Source of the DNA: Pseudoflavonifractor sp. An44
GTDB taxonomy: Bacteria > Bacillota > Clostridia > Oscillospirales > Oscillospiraceae
Assembly (NCBI RefSeq): GCF_002161675.1
Contig: NZ_NFIH01000005.1
Span: forward strand, 1 to 64,000
DNA length: 64,000 nucleotides
Reading direction: 5' to 3'
How positions within the stretch are numbered: the stretch's first letter is position 1; each line of letters starts with the position of its first letter. Position numbers and translations under genes: made by a program. The notes beneath the pieces were generated by a model, which worked only from the letters and a program-made list of their open reading frames with translations, ran no database searches and was not told the origin of the DNA. Positions 1 through 8,656 of the stretch are shown here, piece by piece.

Positions 1-47
1 TCTTGCTTGTTATAATTTGTCTTCACAAACAAATTGTAAAGCAAATG

Positions 48-90
48 AAACGAGAGGCCAACCCCCAAAAAGGTTAGCCTCTCGTTTTGT
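48..90 (-). terminator. Intrinsic terminator downstream of ackA
   Basis: An 11-bp inverted repeat (AAACGAGAGGC at 48-58, GCCTCTCGTTT at 77-87) encloses an A/C-rich loop. T-rich sequence follows the stem on both strands, so it probably ends ackA transcription and could also stop transcription entering from the left. Confidence 0.8.
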
Positions 91-133
91 TGTTCTGGCC
101 TATTTTGCAACAGCCCCTTTGTATCTCTGGAAT

Positions 134-1327
134 TTAGGCCAGCTCGGCGGTGTCCAGGGCGATCATCAGCTCCTCGTTGGTGGGGATGAGCAGCACCTTG
201 ACGGGGGAGTCGGGGGTGGAGACCACGGTCTCCTTGCCGCGGACGTTGTTGGCCTCGGGGTCCATGTGAATGCCCATGAACTCCAGGCCGGAGGCAATGG
301 ACATACGCTCGGCAGCGGAGTTCTCACCCACGCCGGCGGTGAAGATCACGGCATCCACGCCACCCATGGCGGCGGCATAAGCGCCGATGTACTTCTTCAC
401 GGAGTAGCAGAACATGTCCAGAGCCAGAGCGGCGCGCTCGTTGCCCTGCTCGGCAGCGGCGGTGAGGTCACGGAAGTCGGAGGACACGCCGGACACGCCC
501 AGCACGCCGGACTTCTTGTTGAGCACGTTCATCATCTCTGCCATGCTCATGTTGTGCTTGTTCATCAGGTACTCCAGGATACCGGCGTCCAGGTCGCCGG
601 AGCGGGTGCCCATGGGAACGCCGGCCAGGGGAGTGAAGCCCATGGTGGTGTCCACGCTCTTGCCGCCGTCGATGGCGGTGATGGAGGAGCCGTTGCCCAG
701 GTGGCAGGAGATGAGCTTCAGCTCTTCCAGGGGCTTGCCCAGCATGGCGGCGGCCCGCTGAGCCACATACTTGTGGCTGGTGCCGTGGAAGCCGTAGCGG
801 CGCACCTTGTCCTGCTCATAGTACTCGTAGGGCAGAGCATAGGTGTAGGCCTTGGCGGGCATGGTCTGGTGGAAGGCGGTGTCGAACACGCCCACCTGGG
901 GCACGTCCTTGCCCATGACGGCCTCGCAGGCCTTGATGCCGGTGATGTTGGCGGGGTTGTGCAGGGGGGCCAGGGGGATGCACTCCTCCAGGGCGGCCAT
1001 GACCTTCTCGTCGATCTTCACGGAGCAGGCGAAGGTCTCACCGCCGTGCACCACACGGTGGCCCACTGCCTCAATTTCCTTCATGGAGGAGATCACACCG
1101 TTTTTCTCGTCCACCAGGGCGTTGAGCACGGCCTGAATGGCCTCAGAGTGGGTGGGCATGGCCACGTCGGCGGCGTCGATGGTCTCCTTGCCGGGGGCCT
1201 TGTAGGTGAACTTGCCGTCGATGCCGATGCGCTCGCACAGGCCCTTGGCCAGAACTTCCTGGTTGTCGGTGTCCAGCAGCTGGTACTTCAGGGAAGAGCT
1301 GCCGGCGTTGATCACGAGAACTTTCAT
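134..1327 (-). CDS. ackA: Acetate kinase
   Basis: Converts acetyl phosphate and ADP to acetate and ATP in the cytosol, the last step of acetate fermentation. The protein (397 aa, normal length) begins [16 protein letters not shown], the ASKHA-fold phosphate-1 motif. HRVVHGGE, the HNPAN substrate loop, [10 protein letters not shown] and HLGNGSSI follow, ending with the FTAGVGEN adenosine-site motif. The start at 1327 is chosen because AAGGAG lies about 8 nt upstream; a longer frame to 1411 has no ribosome-binding site. No pta neighbour is seen. The gene is divergent from tmcAL, whose product consumes acetate, but the two are separated by a hairpin-filled spacer. Confidence 0.96.
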   Translation of the reverse strand: MKVLVINAGSSSLKYQLLDTDNQEVLAKGLCERIGIDGKFTYKAPGKETIDAADVAMPTHSEAIQAVLNALVDEKNGVISSMKEIEAVGHRVVHGGETFACSVKIDEKVMAALEECIPLAPLHNPANITGIKACEAVMGKDVPQVGVFDTAFHQTMPAKAYTYALPYEYYEQDKVRRYGFHGTSHKYVAQRAAAMLGKPLEELKLISCHLGNGSSITAIDGGKSVDTTMGFTPLAGVPMGTRSGDLDAGILEYLMNKHNMSMAEMMNVLNKKSGVLGVSGVSSDFRDLTAAAEQGNERAALALDMFCYSVKKYIGAYAAAMGGVDAVIFTAGVGENSAAERMSIASGLEFMGIHMDPEANNVRGKETVVSTPDSPVKVLLIPTNEELMIALDTAELA

Positions 1328-1428
1328 GATTGACACTCCTTCATATTGTGTAAGATAAAATTGTGTTTGCTTCTCTGGGAGAAGTATAATACAATTACTA
1401 GAAAACCGCATTTATTATAATGCGTACA

Positions 1429-1655
1429 GAACAAAGCCGCAAGGGTGAAATACCAAGACTTGAAAGGTCAGTTGGCTTTGTTCATGTTCACGGGTCTCGG
1501 GCAATCCGGCCCGAAACCCGTGAACCTTCCACTGGAACGTCCCAGAGTTCCAGTGGAAATACGCATTGTAACAATGTCCAAATTTCACAAAAAGCACTGC
1601 TTTTGTGAAATTGTGCGGCCTTCGCCGCACGAATAAACCGCTCAGCGGTTTATTC
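1429..1655. repeat. Array of seven abutting palindromes (ackA-tmcAL spacer)
   Basis: The spacer is almost entirely inverted repeats of different sequence: 1429-1438/1474-1483 (10 bp); 1486-1495/1516-1525 (10 bp, with further inner pairing); 1527-1538/1547-1558 (12 bp); 1564-1569/1571-1576; 1581-1595/1599-1612 (14 bp, one bulge); 1613-1619/1624-1630 (7 bp); 1631-1641/1645-1655 (11 bp). The last three abut with no spacing. Open frames crossing the region look spurious. None of the stems has the long T-run of a normal terminator. Function unknown. Confidence 0.8.
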
Positions 1656-1754
1656 AGCAGACATTATTATAATGCCGGAAATAGGAATAAGCAAGGGCTT
1701 TTCTGACAGTTTGGTAAGATATGTGTAAAAATACACCCTGGGAGGGGATGAAGC

Positions 1755-2888
1755 ATGGAAATTGTGGGCATCGTGGCAGAGTATAACCCCTTCCACAACG
1801 GGCACCGCCACCAAATCGCCCAGGCCAGGGCTCTGGCAGGGGCGGGGGCCGTGGTGTGCGCCATGAGCGGAAACTTTGTCCAGCGGGGGGACTGCGCCGT
1901 CACCGACAAGTGGACCCGGGCCCGGATGGCCCTGGAGGGTGGCGCAGACCTCATCTTGGAGCTGCCCACGGTGTGGGCCTCCTCCTCCGCTGAGACCTTC
2001 GCCCGGGGCAGTGTGGAAATCCTCCACGCTGCCGGGGCCACCGCTTTGTCCTTTGGCAGTGAGACGGGGGACGGGGCAGCCCTGGCGCAGGTGGCCCAGG
2101 TCCTGGACGACCCCGCCTTTTCTCAGGCCCTCCAGCCCTTTTTGAGCCGTGGCCTGCCCTTTGCCCAGTGCCGCCATCGGGCGGTCCAGGAGCTGCTGGG
2201 GGAGGAGGTGGCCTCCTGCCTTGGAAACGCCAACGACAATCTGGGGGTGGAGTACCTGCGGGCCGCCCGCCGCCTGGGGTGGAGCCCCAAGGTCTATCCC
2301 GTCCTCCGGGTGGGGGCGGGCCACGACGGGGGAGATCACCCCCAGTACCCCTCGGCCTCCCATGTGCGGGGAGAAATTCGCGCCGGGGCGGTGGCCATGG
2401 ACAACCCCGCCTTTCTCTCCTATAACCAGCGGGGTATGTTGGCCCGGCTGCGCTGCTTGGAGCTGGAGGACTGGGAGCGCATCCCCGACTGCGGCGAGGG
2501 ATTGGCCCAGCGGCTGTACCGGGCGGTGCGCCAGGGCACCAGCTTGGAGGAGATTTACGACCTGGCCAAGACCAAGCGTTACGCCCACGCCCGCATCCGC
2601 CGGGCGGTGCTGTGGGGGGCCCTGGGGCTGCGGGAGCAGGACCGTCCTGCCCAGGTGCCCTATCTGCGGGTGCTGGGGTCCAATGAGCGGGGGCTGGGTG
2701 TGTTGCGCAACCTGGACGGCTCTGTCCCTGTCATTACCAAGCCCACCCACGGAAAAGGCATCCCCCTCATGGAGCTGGAGGCCAGATGCACCGACTTCTA
2801 CGCCCTGTGCCGGGAGACCGTCACCCCCTGCGGGGCGGAGTGGAGCACCAGCCCGGTGATCTTGCAAAAGAGCGGCAATCATGTATAA
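1755..2888 (+). CDS. tmcAL: tRNA(Met) cytidine acetate ligase (TmcAL)
   Basis: Makes N4-acetylcytidine at the wobble position of elongator tRNA-Met using acetate and ATP, as known for Bacillus subtilis TmcAL (YlbM). The N-terminus MEIVGIVAEYNPFHNGH is the family's nucleotidyltransferase-like signature with the HNGH motif. Downstream, FVQRGDCAV, ELPTVWASSSAE, LSFGSETG and the NDNLGVEYL segment are typical. At 377 aa it is close to the usual length of about 400. AGGGGATGA precedes the ATG. The end overlaps or abuts the acyltransferase gene, so the two are probably cotranscribed. Confidence 0.92.
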   Translation: MEIVGIVAEYNPFHNGHRHQIAQARALAGAGAVVCAMSGNFVQRGDCAVTDKWTRARMALEGGADLILELPTVWASSSAETFARGSVEILHAAGATALSFGSETGDGAALAQVAQVLDDPAFSQALQPFLSRGLPFAQCRHRAVQELLGEEVASCLGNANDNLGVEYLRAARRLGWSPKVYPVLRVGAGHDGGDHPQYPSASHVRGEIRAGAVAMDNPAFLSYNQRGMLARLRCLELEDWERIPDCGEGLAQRLYRAVRQGTSLEEIYDLAKTKRYAHARIRRAVLWGALGLREQDRPAQVPYLRVLGSNERGLGVLRNLDGSVPVITKPTHGKGIPLMELEARCTDFYALCRETVTPCGAEWSTSPVILQKSGNHV

Positions 2889-2919
2889 TGGGGAGGATGC
2901 CAGAGAAAGGGGAGAGAAG

Positions 2920-3972
2920 ATGGACAGCCGAGGAGAGGGGAGAGAACGCTCATTCTTTCTCACATTTATGACGGTGATCTCCTGTGTGGCCGTGGTGATT
3001 CTCCACGCCAACGGGGTGTTCTGGAGCTTTTCCTATGAACGGGTGTGGCTCACCGCCAATGCGTTGGAATCCGTGTTCTACTTTGCGGTGCCGGTGTTCT
3101 TCATGATCTCCGGGTCCACCCTGTTGGACTACCGGGACCACTACGACACCCGGACCTATGCCATCAAACGGGTGAAAAAGACGGTCATTCCCTTTCTGGT
3201 GTGGAGCCTGGTGGCCCTGGCCTTTCAGCTGATTTTGAAGGGCTATACCTTTGAAAGGGTGACGGTGTACACCGTGGTGGACACCATCCTCAACTCCCGA
3301 CACTGGGGAGTATACTGGTTCTTTATGCCCTTGTTTGGGGCCTATCTGGCCATCCCGGTGTTCAGCCTCATCCCCAAGGAGCGGCGCAAGAGCATCTTCC
3401 CCTACATCATTGCCGTGGGCTATCTCTTCAATGAGCTGATTCCCTTTGTCAACCGCCTGTGGGGCAACGTCATTCCCGTCAGCGGGGAATTGGGCTTCCC
3501 CATCAGCCGCGGCTACCTGCTCTACCTCTTTGTGGGCTACTACATTTATCACTACCAAGTGCCCCTGTGGCTGAGACGGCTCACCTATGTGCTGGGTGCG
3601 GCGGGATTGGCGGTGCATATGGTGGGGACATGGTACTGCTCGTACCAGGCGGGGGAGATCGTCACCCTGTTCAAAGGCTATATGAATCTACCCTGCTTTT
3701 TCTATTCCACCGCCCTGTTCCTCTTTTTCCGCAACGTGAACTATCAAAAGTGGAACCGCCGGGTGACGGCTGCCCTCAACTACCTCAGCACCGAGACCTT
3801 CAACGTCTACCTGATTCACATGTTTGTCATCACCGGCGTGTCGGTGGTGTTCAAGGTCAGCTGGACCAGTTTTGTAAGCCGAACGGTGGGGGCCGTGGCG
3901 GTGTTTCTGGTGGTCACCCTCATCTGTAAACAAGTAAAAAAGCTTCCCCTGGTGCGGATCGTGCTCCCGTGA
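2920..3972 (+). CDS. Acyltransferase-3 family membrane protein
   Basis: Polytopic membrane protein resembling acyltransferase-3 enzymes, which O-acylate surface polysaccharides or other envelope molecules. The first membrane segment carries SCVAVVILHANGVFW, matching the family's short motif with a catalytic-type His in helix 1. FFMISGSTLLDY and the central GVYWFFMPLFGAYL segment are also characteristic. About ten hydrophobic helices are visible and the C-terminus is basic. The start at 2920 follows GGGGAGAGAAG; an in-frame ATG at 2881 would overlap tmcAL and has a poor site. The substrate cannot be read from sequence. Confidence 0.75.
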   Translation: MDSRGEGRERSFFLTFMTVISCVAVVILHANGVFWSFSYERVWLTANALESVFYFAVPVFFMISGSTLLDYRDHYDTRTYAIKRVKKTVIPFLVWSLVALAFQLILKGYTFERVTVYTVVDTILNSRHWGVYWFFMPLFGAYLAIPVFSLIPKERRKSIFPYIIAVGYLFNELIPFVNRLWGNVIPVSGELGFPISRGYLLYLFVGYYIYHYQVPLWLRRLTYVLGAAGLAVHMVGTWYCSYQAGEIVTLFKGYMNLPCFFYSTALFLFFRNVNYQKWNRRVTAALNYLSTETFNVYLIHMFVITGVSVVFKVSWTSFVSRTVGAVAVFLVVTLICKQVKKLPLVRIVLP

Positions 3973-4021
3973 GCAGCCCGCACAGGTGAAACCATAAACC
4001 AATGAGAAAGGAAGAACCGTT

Positions 4022-5257
4022 ATGCGTGCCTATGAACGCTTTTTGACCTATGCTAAAATCCATACCCAGTCCAGCGAGGACACCGGGGTCACCCCCTCCA
4101 CCCCCATCCAGTGGGACCTGGCCCGGGTGCTGGAGCAGGAGCTCCGCGACCTGGGGGTGCAGGACGTGAAGCTGGATGAGCAGTGGTGCATCGTCACCGG
4201 CCACATCCCCGCCACCCCCGGCCTGGAGCAGGTCCCCGCCCTGGGCTTCCTGGCCCACATGGACACCGCCCCCGCCTTCTCCGGGGAGAACGTCAACCCT
4301 GTGTTCCATGAAAACTACGACGGCGGCGACGTGGCTCTGCCCCGGGAGGACCGAGTCATCCGGGCCGAGGAGTTCCCCTTCCTGGCGGACCTGAAGGGCA
4401 AGACCCTCATCACCGCCGACGGCACCACCCTGCTGGGCGCCGACGACAAGGCGGGCATCGCCGAGATCATGACCCTGTGCCAGCGGCTGCTGGCCGGAGA
4501 GATTGCCCACGGCCCTATCTGCGTGGCCTTCACCCCCGACGAGGAGATCGGAGAGGGCCCCAACCACTTTGACGTGGCGGGCTTCGGGGCCCAGTACGCC
4601 TACACCGTGGACGGCGGTGCCGCTGGCTCCATTGAGTACGAGAACTTCAACGCCGCCTCCGCCAAGGTGGACATCACCGGCGTGTCCGTCCACCCTGGCT
4701 CGGCCAAGGACATCATGGTCAACGCCATTTTGTTGGCCCAGCAGCTCAACGCCCTGCTCCCCGCCCAGGAGACTCCTGCCCACACCGAGGGGTATGAGGG
4801 CTTCTACCACCTGGACCGCCTGGAGGGTACCGCCGCCGCCGTGCGCATGGAGTACATCATCCGGGACCATGACCGGGCCAAGTTTGAGCAGCGCAAGGAG
4901 ACCATGCGCCAGGCTGTGGCCACCATCCAGGCCCAGTATCCCACCGCCCATGTGGAACTGACCATGCAGGACAGCTACTACAATATGAAGGAGAAGCTCA
5001 CCGACTGCATGTTCCTCATTGAAAACGCCAAGAAGGCCGCCCAGGCCGCAGGGGTTACCCCGGAGGTGGAGCCCATCCGAGGCGGTACCGACGGAGCCCG
5101 CCTGTCCTTTATGGGCCTGCCCTGTCCCAACTTGGGCACCGGCGGCTACAACTTCCACGGCCCCCTGGAGTGCATCACCGTGGAGGACATGGACGCCGTG
5201 GTGGACATCCTGGTGCACCTGGCAGACATCCACGGGAAAACATTTACAAATTGTTGA
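4022..5257 (+). CDS. pepT: Peptidase T (tripeptide aminopeptidase)
   Basis: Cytosolic zinc aminopeptidase of the M20B family that removes N-terminal residues from tripeptides. It has 411 aa, the family's normal length. Metal-site motifs are in order: GFLAHMDTAP (first His and catalytic Asp), TTLLGADDKAG (bridging Asp), FTPDEEIGEG (catalytic and ligand Glu) and AYTVDGGAAG (Asp). The region RGGTDGARLSFMGLPCPNLGTGG forms the substrate pocket (quoted here as RGGTDGARLSF plus GLPCPNLGTGG), and HGPLE is near the C-terminus. AAAGGAAGAA lies before the ATG. It stands alone between two membrane-protein genes. Confidence 0.95.
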   Translation: MRAYERFLTYAKIHTQSSEDTGVTPSTPIQWDLARVLEQELRDLGVQDVKLDEQWCIVTGHIPATPGLEQVPALGFLAHMDTAPAFSGENVNPVFHENYDGGDVALPREDRVIRAEEFPFLADLKGKTLITADGTTLLGADDKAGIAEIMTLCQRLLAGEIAHGPICVAFTPDEEIGEGPNHFDVAGFGAQYAYTVDGGAAGSIEYENFNAASAKVDITGVSVHPGSAKDIMVNAILLAQQLNALLPAQETPAHTEGYEGFYHLDRLEGTAAAVRMEYIIRDHDRAKFEQRKETMRQAVATIQAQYPTAHVELTMQDSYYNMKEKLTDCMFLIENAKKAAQAAGVTPEVEPIRGGTDGARLSFMGLPCPNLGTGGYNFHGPLECITVEDMDAVVDILVHLADIHGKTFTNC

Positions 5258-5347
5258 TGTAATTTTCATTTGATCCGTTAGAATGGAGAGGTGCATCGGG
5301 CGCAGCGGCGCCCTAAGAAAAATCCCCTGCGGGGAGGAGGACTTTCG

Positions 5348-6235
5348 TTGATCTATCGAAATCGTGGCTATGGGCCCATTGATCGGTTCTGTGCCAAGCA
5401 TCCCAATTTTGGCATTCCCAATCTGATGAAAATCATCGTCTTCGGCCAGATTGCCGTGTACCTGGTGAATATGCTCACCTATGTGATGTTCGCCCAGAAC
5501 TTTGTGGGTTATTTGCAGTTTGTGCCCGCTTTGATTCTGAATGGTCAGGTGTGGCGTCTGGTGACCTGGGTGGTGGTGCCCAACGCATCCAGCCCGTTTA
5601 TGTTGCTGCTGACCTGCTATTTCTACTACTGGATTGCCGCCATGTTGGAGCGGGAGTGGGGCACCGCACGGTTTACCCTCTTTTACTTGGGCGGTATGGT
5701 GTTGTCTGTGGTGCTGGGTATGGCGCTGGGCTTGGGCCAGATGAACCTGACCCATACCATTGCATCCCTGAACCTGAGCTACTACCTGAACCTGTCCATC
5801 TTCCTGGTGCTGGCGGTGCTGTACGGAGAGATGCAGGTGCTGCTCTTCTTTGTGGTCCCGGTGAAGATGAAGTGGATGGCCCTCATTGATGTGGTGCTGG
5901 TCATCGTGGATATGGTGGACTTGTTTAAGCTGGGCTATTGGATGTTGGCCTTGGTGCCTCTGGCCAGCTTTATCAACTTCTTCATTTTCACCTGGCCCTT
6001 CTGGCAGGCCAAGCTGGGAATTGTGCGCCACAAGACGGACCCCAAGGTCATCCACTTCAAGCAGGCCCAGAAACAGGCTCAGGAGACGAAGGGGTATCAC
6101 CACAAGTGCGCCGTGTGTGGCATCACCGATGCCGACGACCCGGATATGGAGTTCCGCTACTGCTCCAAGTGCGACGGCTACTACTGCTACTGCGCCAATC
6201 ACATCAACAACCACGTGCACATTCACAAAAATTGA
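5348..6235 (+). CDS. Rhomboid-like membrane protein with C-terminal Cys/His motif, probably non-proteolytic
   Basis: Membrane protein of 295 aa with about six hydrophobic helices and a rhomboid/derlin-like N-terminal half (NGQVWRLVTWVVVPN before a helix). The Gly-x-Ser-Gly catalytic motif of rhomboid proteases is not visible, so a pseudoprotease or derlin-like role is more likely than cleavage. The soluble tail has CAVCG, CSKCDGYYCYC and closely spaced His residues (NHINNHVHIH), which look like a metal-binding ribbon. The start is a TTG at 5348, seven bases after GGAGGAGG; the longer ATG frame from 5291 has no such site. No partner is obvious. The rhomboid assignment is inference. Confidence 0.6.
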   Translation: MIYRNRGYGPIDRFCAKHPNFGIPNLMKIIVFGQIAVYLVNMLTYVMFAQNFVGYLQFVPALILNGQVWRLVTWVVVPNASSPFMLLLTCYFYYWIAAMLEREWGTARFTLFYLGGMVLSVVLGMALGLGQMNLTHTIASLNLSYYLNLSIFLVLAVLYGEMQVLLFFVVPVKMKWMALIDVVLVIVDMVDLFKLGYWMLALVPLASFINFFIFTWPFWQAKLGIVRHKTDPKVIHFKQAQKQAQETKGYHHKCAVCGITDADDPDMEFRYCSKCDGYYCYCANHINNHVHIHKN

Positions 6236-6249
6236 TCGTCTGCATGTCC

Positions 6250-6300
6250 AGTGGGCGGACGGCGGAGGAGAGACCCTCTGCCGCCCGCCCACTTGTGTTC
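6250..6300 (+). terminator. Hairpin terminator after the rhomboid-like gene
   Basis: A strong GC stem (AGTGGGCGG at 6250-6258 with CCGCCCACT at 6285-6293, plus inner CGGCGG/CTGCCG pairing) is followed by the short T-rich stretch TGTGTTCTG. Confidence 0.55.
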
Positions 6301-6359
6301 TGTGCCAATTTCAGGTATACTAAGGAAAATCAAAACAGTTGAGTCAGGAGGAATGTCCC

Positions 6360-8249
6360 GTGAGACGACTTCTTTGTCTGGTGATGCTGCTGGCGCTGGC
6401 TCTGTCTCTCAGCGTGTCCCAGGTGTGGGCCGCCGACGAGACGGCGGAGGAAATCACCATTTTATATACCCACGATATGCACTCCAGCTTCCTGCCCAAG
6501 GAGGGGCCGGACGGGCACTCCAGAGGAGGCTATGCCCGGCTGAAAACCCTCATTGATGAGCAGAAGGAGGAGCACCCCAACGCCCTGGTTCTGGACGGAG
6601 GCGACTTCTCTATGGGCAGCCTGTTTCAGACGGCCTATTCCACTTCCGCTCTGGAGCTGCGGGCCATGGGCCAGATGGGGTACGATGTCACCACCTTTGG
6701 CAACCATGAGTTTGACTACCGCGCCTCCGGCCTGGCCGATATGCTCTACGCCGCTGTGGACAGCGGGGACCCTCTGCCCGCCATTGTGGACGCCAACTAT
6801 CTGCCCCCCCAGGAGGATGAAGAGACCTGGGATGCTCTGTACACCTACGGGGTGCAGGATTACCGAATCCTGGAGCGGGGCGGCGTGCCCTACGTGATCT
6901 TTGGCATCACCGGGGTGGACTCCGATGAGTGCGCGCCCATGTCGGGAATGGAACTCCATGACCCAGTGGAGACCGCCAAGCGTGTGGTGAAGGAGGCCAC
7001 GGAGCAGTGCCAGACTGCCTACGGGGCGGACCCGGTGGTGATCTGCCTGTCCCACTCGGGCACCGAGAAGGGGAAGGGGGAGGACTACGAGCTGGCCCGG
7101 AAGGTGGACGGCATCGACGTCATCATCTCCGGCCACACCCACACCACCCTGGAGCAGCCCATTGAGGTCAATGATACCTACATCGTCTCCGCTGGAGAGA
7201 ACAGCAAAAATCTGGGTGTACTCACCCTGACCCGCACCCAGGAGGGGGTGGAGCTGAAGGACAGCCGCCTGGTGCCTGTGGACGAGCGCGTGCCCGAGGA
7301 CCCGGAGATGGCGGCGTGGATTGAAGAGGCCAAGAGCCAAGTGGAGCAGGACTACCTGGCGGACTTTGATCTGGAGTTTGACCAGGTGCTGGTGAACAAT
7401 CCCTACCAGTTCGACACGGTGGATGAGGTGTACGACACCCAGCACGAGTCCACCCTGGGCAATCTGCTGGCCGACGCCTACTACTGGGCGGGGAACCAGG
7501 CCAGCCAGGACCCGGTGGACGTGGCCCTCACCGCCTCCGGCGTCATCCGGGATACCTTCCCCAAGGGGCCCATCACCGTCTCCCAGGTGTTCAACGTGGC
7601 TTCTCTGGGCATTGGTGCCGATGGAGTGCCCGGCTATCCCCTGATCTCGGTGTATCTGACGGGCAAGGATTTGAAAAACGCCATTGAGGTGGACGCCTCG
7701 GTGCCGCCTCTTATGTCGGCGGCCCAGCTGTTCTACTCCGGGGTTGGATACTCCTTTAACACCAACCGGATGATCTTCGACAAGGTGGACTACGCTGTGC
7801 TCATGCGAGAGGGCGGGATCACCGAGCCCATTGTGGATGACCAGCTCTATCACGTGGTCACGGGGCTGTACATCGGGCAGATGCTGGGAGCGGTTGAGAG
7901 CTCTACCTTTAACATCCTCACCGTGACCCCTCGGGATGCCCAGGGCAATCCCATTGATATCTCCCAGCTGGAGGACTACATCCTCCACAACGACGAGGGC
8001 AACGAGGTCAAGGAGTGGTACGCCATCGCCTCCTACCTGCAATCCATGGGTGGCGAGATGGACCAGAAGTACGGACAGACCGACGGGCGCAAGCTGGTGT
8101 ACTCCAGCTGGAACCCGGTGAGCCTGCTGAAAAATGCGGGGCTGCCCACCTCCTTGGCCATTCTGGCCCTGGTCATTGTGGTGGTGCTGCTGGTCCTAAT
8201 GGTGGTGCTGGTGAGAAAATTCATTCTCCGCCGCATGAGAAGAAACTGA
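6360..8249 (+). CDS. Membrane-anchored 5'-nucleotidase / 2',3'-cyclic phosphodiesterase family protein
   Basis: Extracytoplasmic metallophosphoesterase of the UshA/YfkN/CpdB type, expected to take phosphate from nucleotides outside the cell. The N-terminus (MRRLLCLVMLLALALS) is a signal peptide cleaved near QVWA-AD. The catalytic domain (about residues 25-310) shows LYTHDMHS, LDGGDFSMGS, TFGNHEFDY, ICLSHSG and ISGHTHTT, the dimetal ligands in order. The 5'-nucleotidase C-terminal domain follows (NLLADAYYW). Residues about 590-629 form a membrane anchor with a basic tail. The start is GTG at 6360, eight bases after AGGAGG. Confidence 0.9.
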   Translation: MRRLLCLVMLLALALSLSVSQVWAADETAEEITILYTHDMHSSFLPKEGPDGHSRGGYARLKTLIDEQKEEHPNALVLDGGDFSMGSLFQTAYSTSALELRAMGQMGYDVTTFGNHEFDYRASGLADMLYAAVDSGDPLPAIVDANYLPPQEDEETWDALYTYGVQDYRILERGGVPYVIFGITGVDSDECAPMSGMELHDPVETAKRVVKEATEQCQTAYGADPVVICLSHSGTEKGKGEDYELARKVDGIDVIISGHTHTTLEQPIEVNDTYIVSAGENSKNLGVLTLTRTQEGVELKDSRLVPVDERVPEDPEMAAWIEEAKSQVEQDYLADFDLEFDQVLVNNPYQFDTVDEVYDTQHESTLGNLLADAYYWAGNQASQDPVDVALTASGVIRDTFPKGPITVSQVFNVASLGIGADGVPGYPLISVYLTGKDLKNAIEVDASVPPLMSAAQLFYSGVGYSFNTNRMIFDKVDYAVLMREGGITEPIVDDQLYHVVTGLYIGQMLGAVESSTFNILTVTPRDAQGNPIDISQLEDYILHNDEGNEVKEWYAIASYLQSMGGEMDQKYGQTDGRKLVYSSWNPVSLLKNAGLPTSLAILALVIVVVLLVLMVVLVRKFILRRMRRN

Positions 8250-8278
8250 GACCTCACAGGAAGAAAGATGAAAAAGAG

Positions 8279-8322
8279 AAGGCCCCGTGCCCAGAGACAA
8301 CCTCTGAGCACGGGGCCTTTTT
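8279..8322 (+). terminator. Intrinsic terminator after the nucleotidase gene
   Basis: Perfect 12-bp stem AAGGCCCCGTGC (8279-8290) with GCACGGGGCCTT (8308-8319), followed by TTT. Confidence 0.85.
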
Positions 8323-8401
8323 GGTGAACCCTGGGGGTGTGCACCCCATAGGATGGAGTGCCGGATTCCCACCAGGGGAGCCGGGAAAGGAGAGAACTTC
8401 G

Positions 8402-8653
8402 ATGGACCGACAATGGAATTTAGCGGCGCTGGCCGAGGGGGAGAGCGGATACGTGCAGTCCGTGTCCACCCACCTGGCCCTCAAGCACCGTCTGGAAGAT
8501 TTGGGACTCATCCCGGGCACCCGGGTGACCTGTATGGCCCGCAGCCCGGCGGGGGACCCCTGTGCCTACCTCATCCGAGGGGCACTCATCGCCCTGCGTC
8601 AGGCAGACGCCCGCCAGATCGCCCTGTGCCCGGCCCACCAGCGGGGGGCGTGA
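8402..8653 (+). CDS. feoA: FeoA-domain ferrous iron transport protein
   Basis: Small cytosolic SH3-like protein (83 aa) that partners FeoB. The pattern fits FeoA: a short lead, EGESGYVQSV, then LKHRLEDLGLIPGTRVTCMA and a C-terminal beta strand with ALIALRQADARQI. AAAGGAGAG lies upstream of the ATG. The stop is three bases before the feoB start, so the pair is translated together. Confidence 0.85.
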   Translation: MDRQWNLAALAEGESGYVQSVSTHLALKHRLEDLGLIPGTRVTCMARSPAGDPCAYLIRGALIALRQADARQIALCPAHQRGA

Positions 8654-8656
8654 GAC

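Noticed and set aside
1415-1636. Short open frames on both strands in the ackA-tmcAL spacer
   Set aside because: They cross several perfect palindromes, and the peptides have no codon bias or site for translation.
3920-6292. 790-codon minus-strand frame across pepT and the rhomboid-like gene
   Set aside because: Low-complexity His/Gly/Gln-rich translation, antisense to two well-supported genes, with no family motif.
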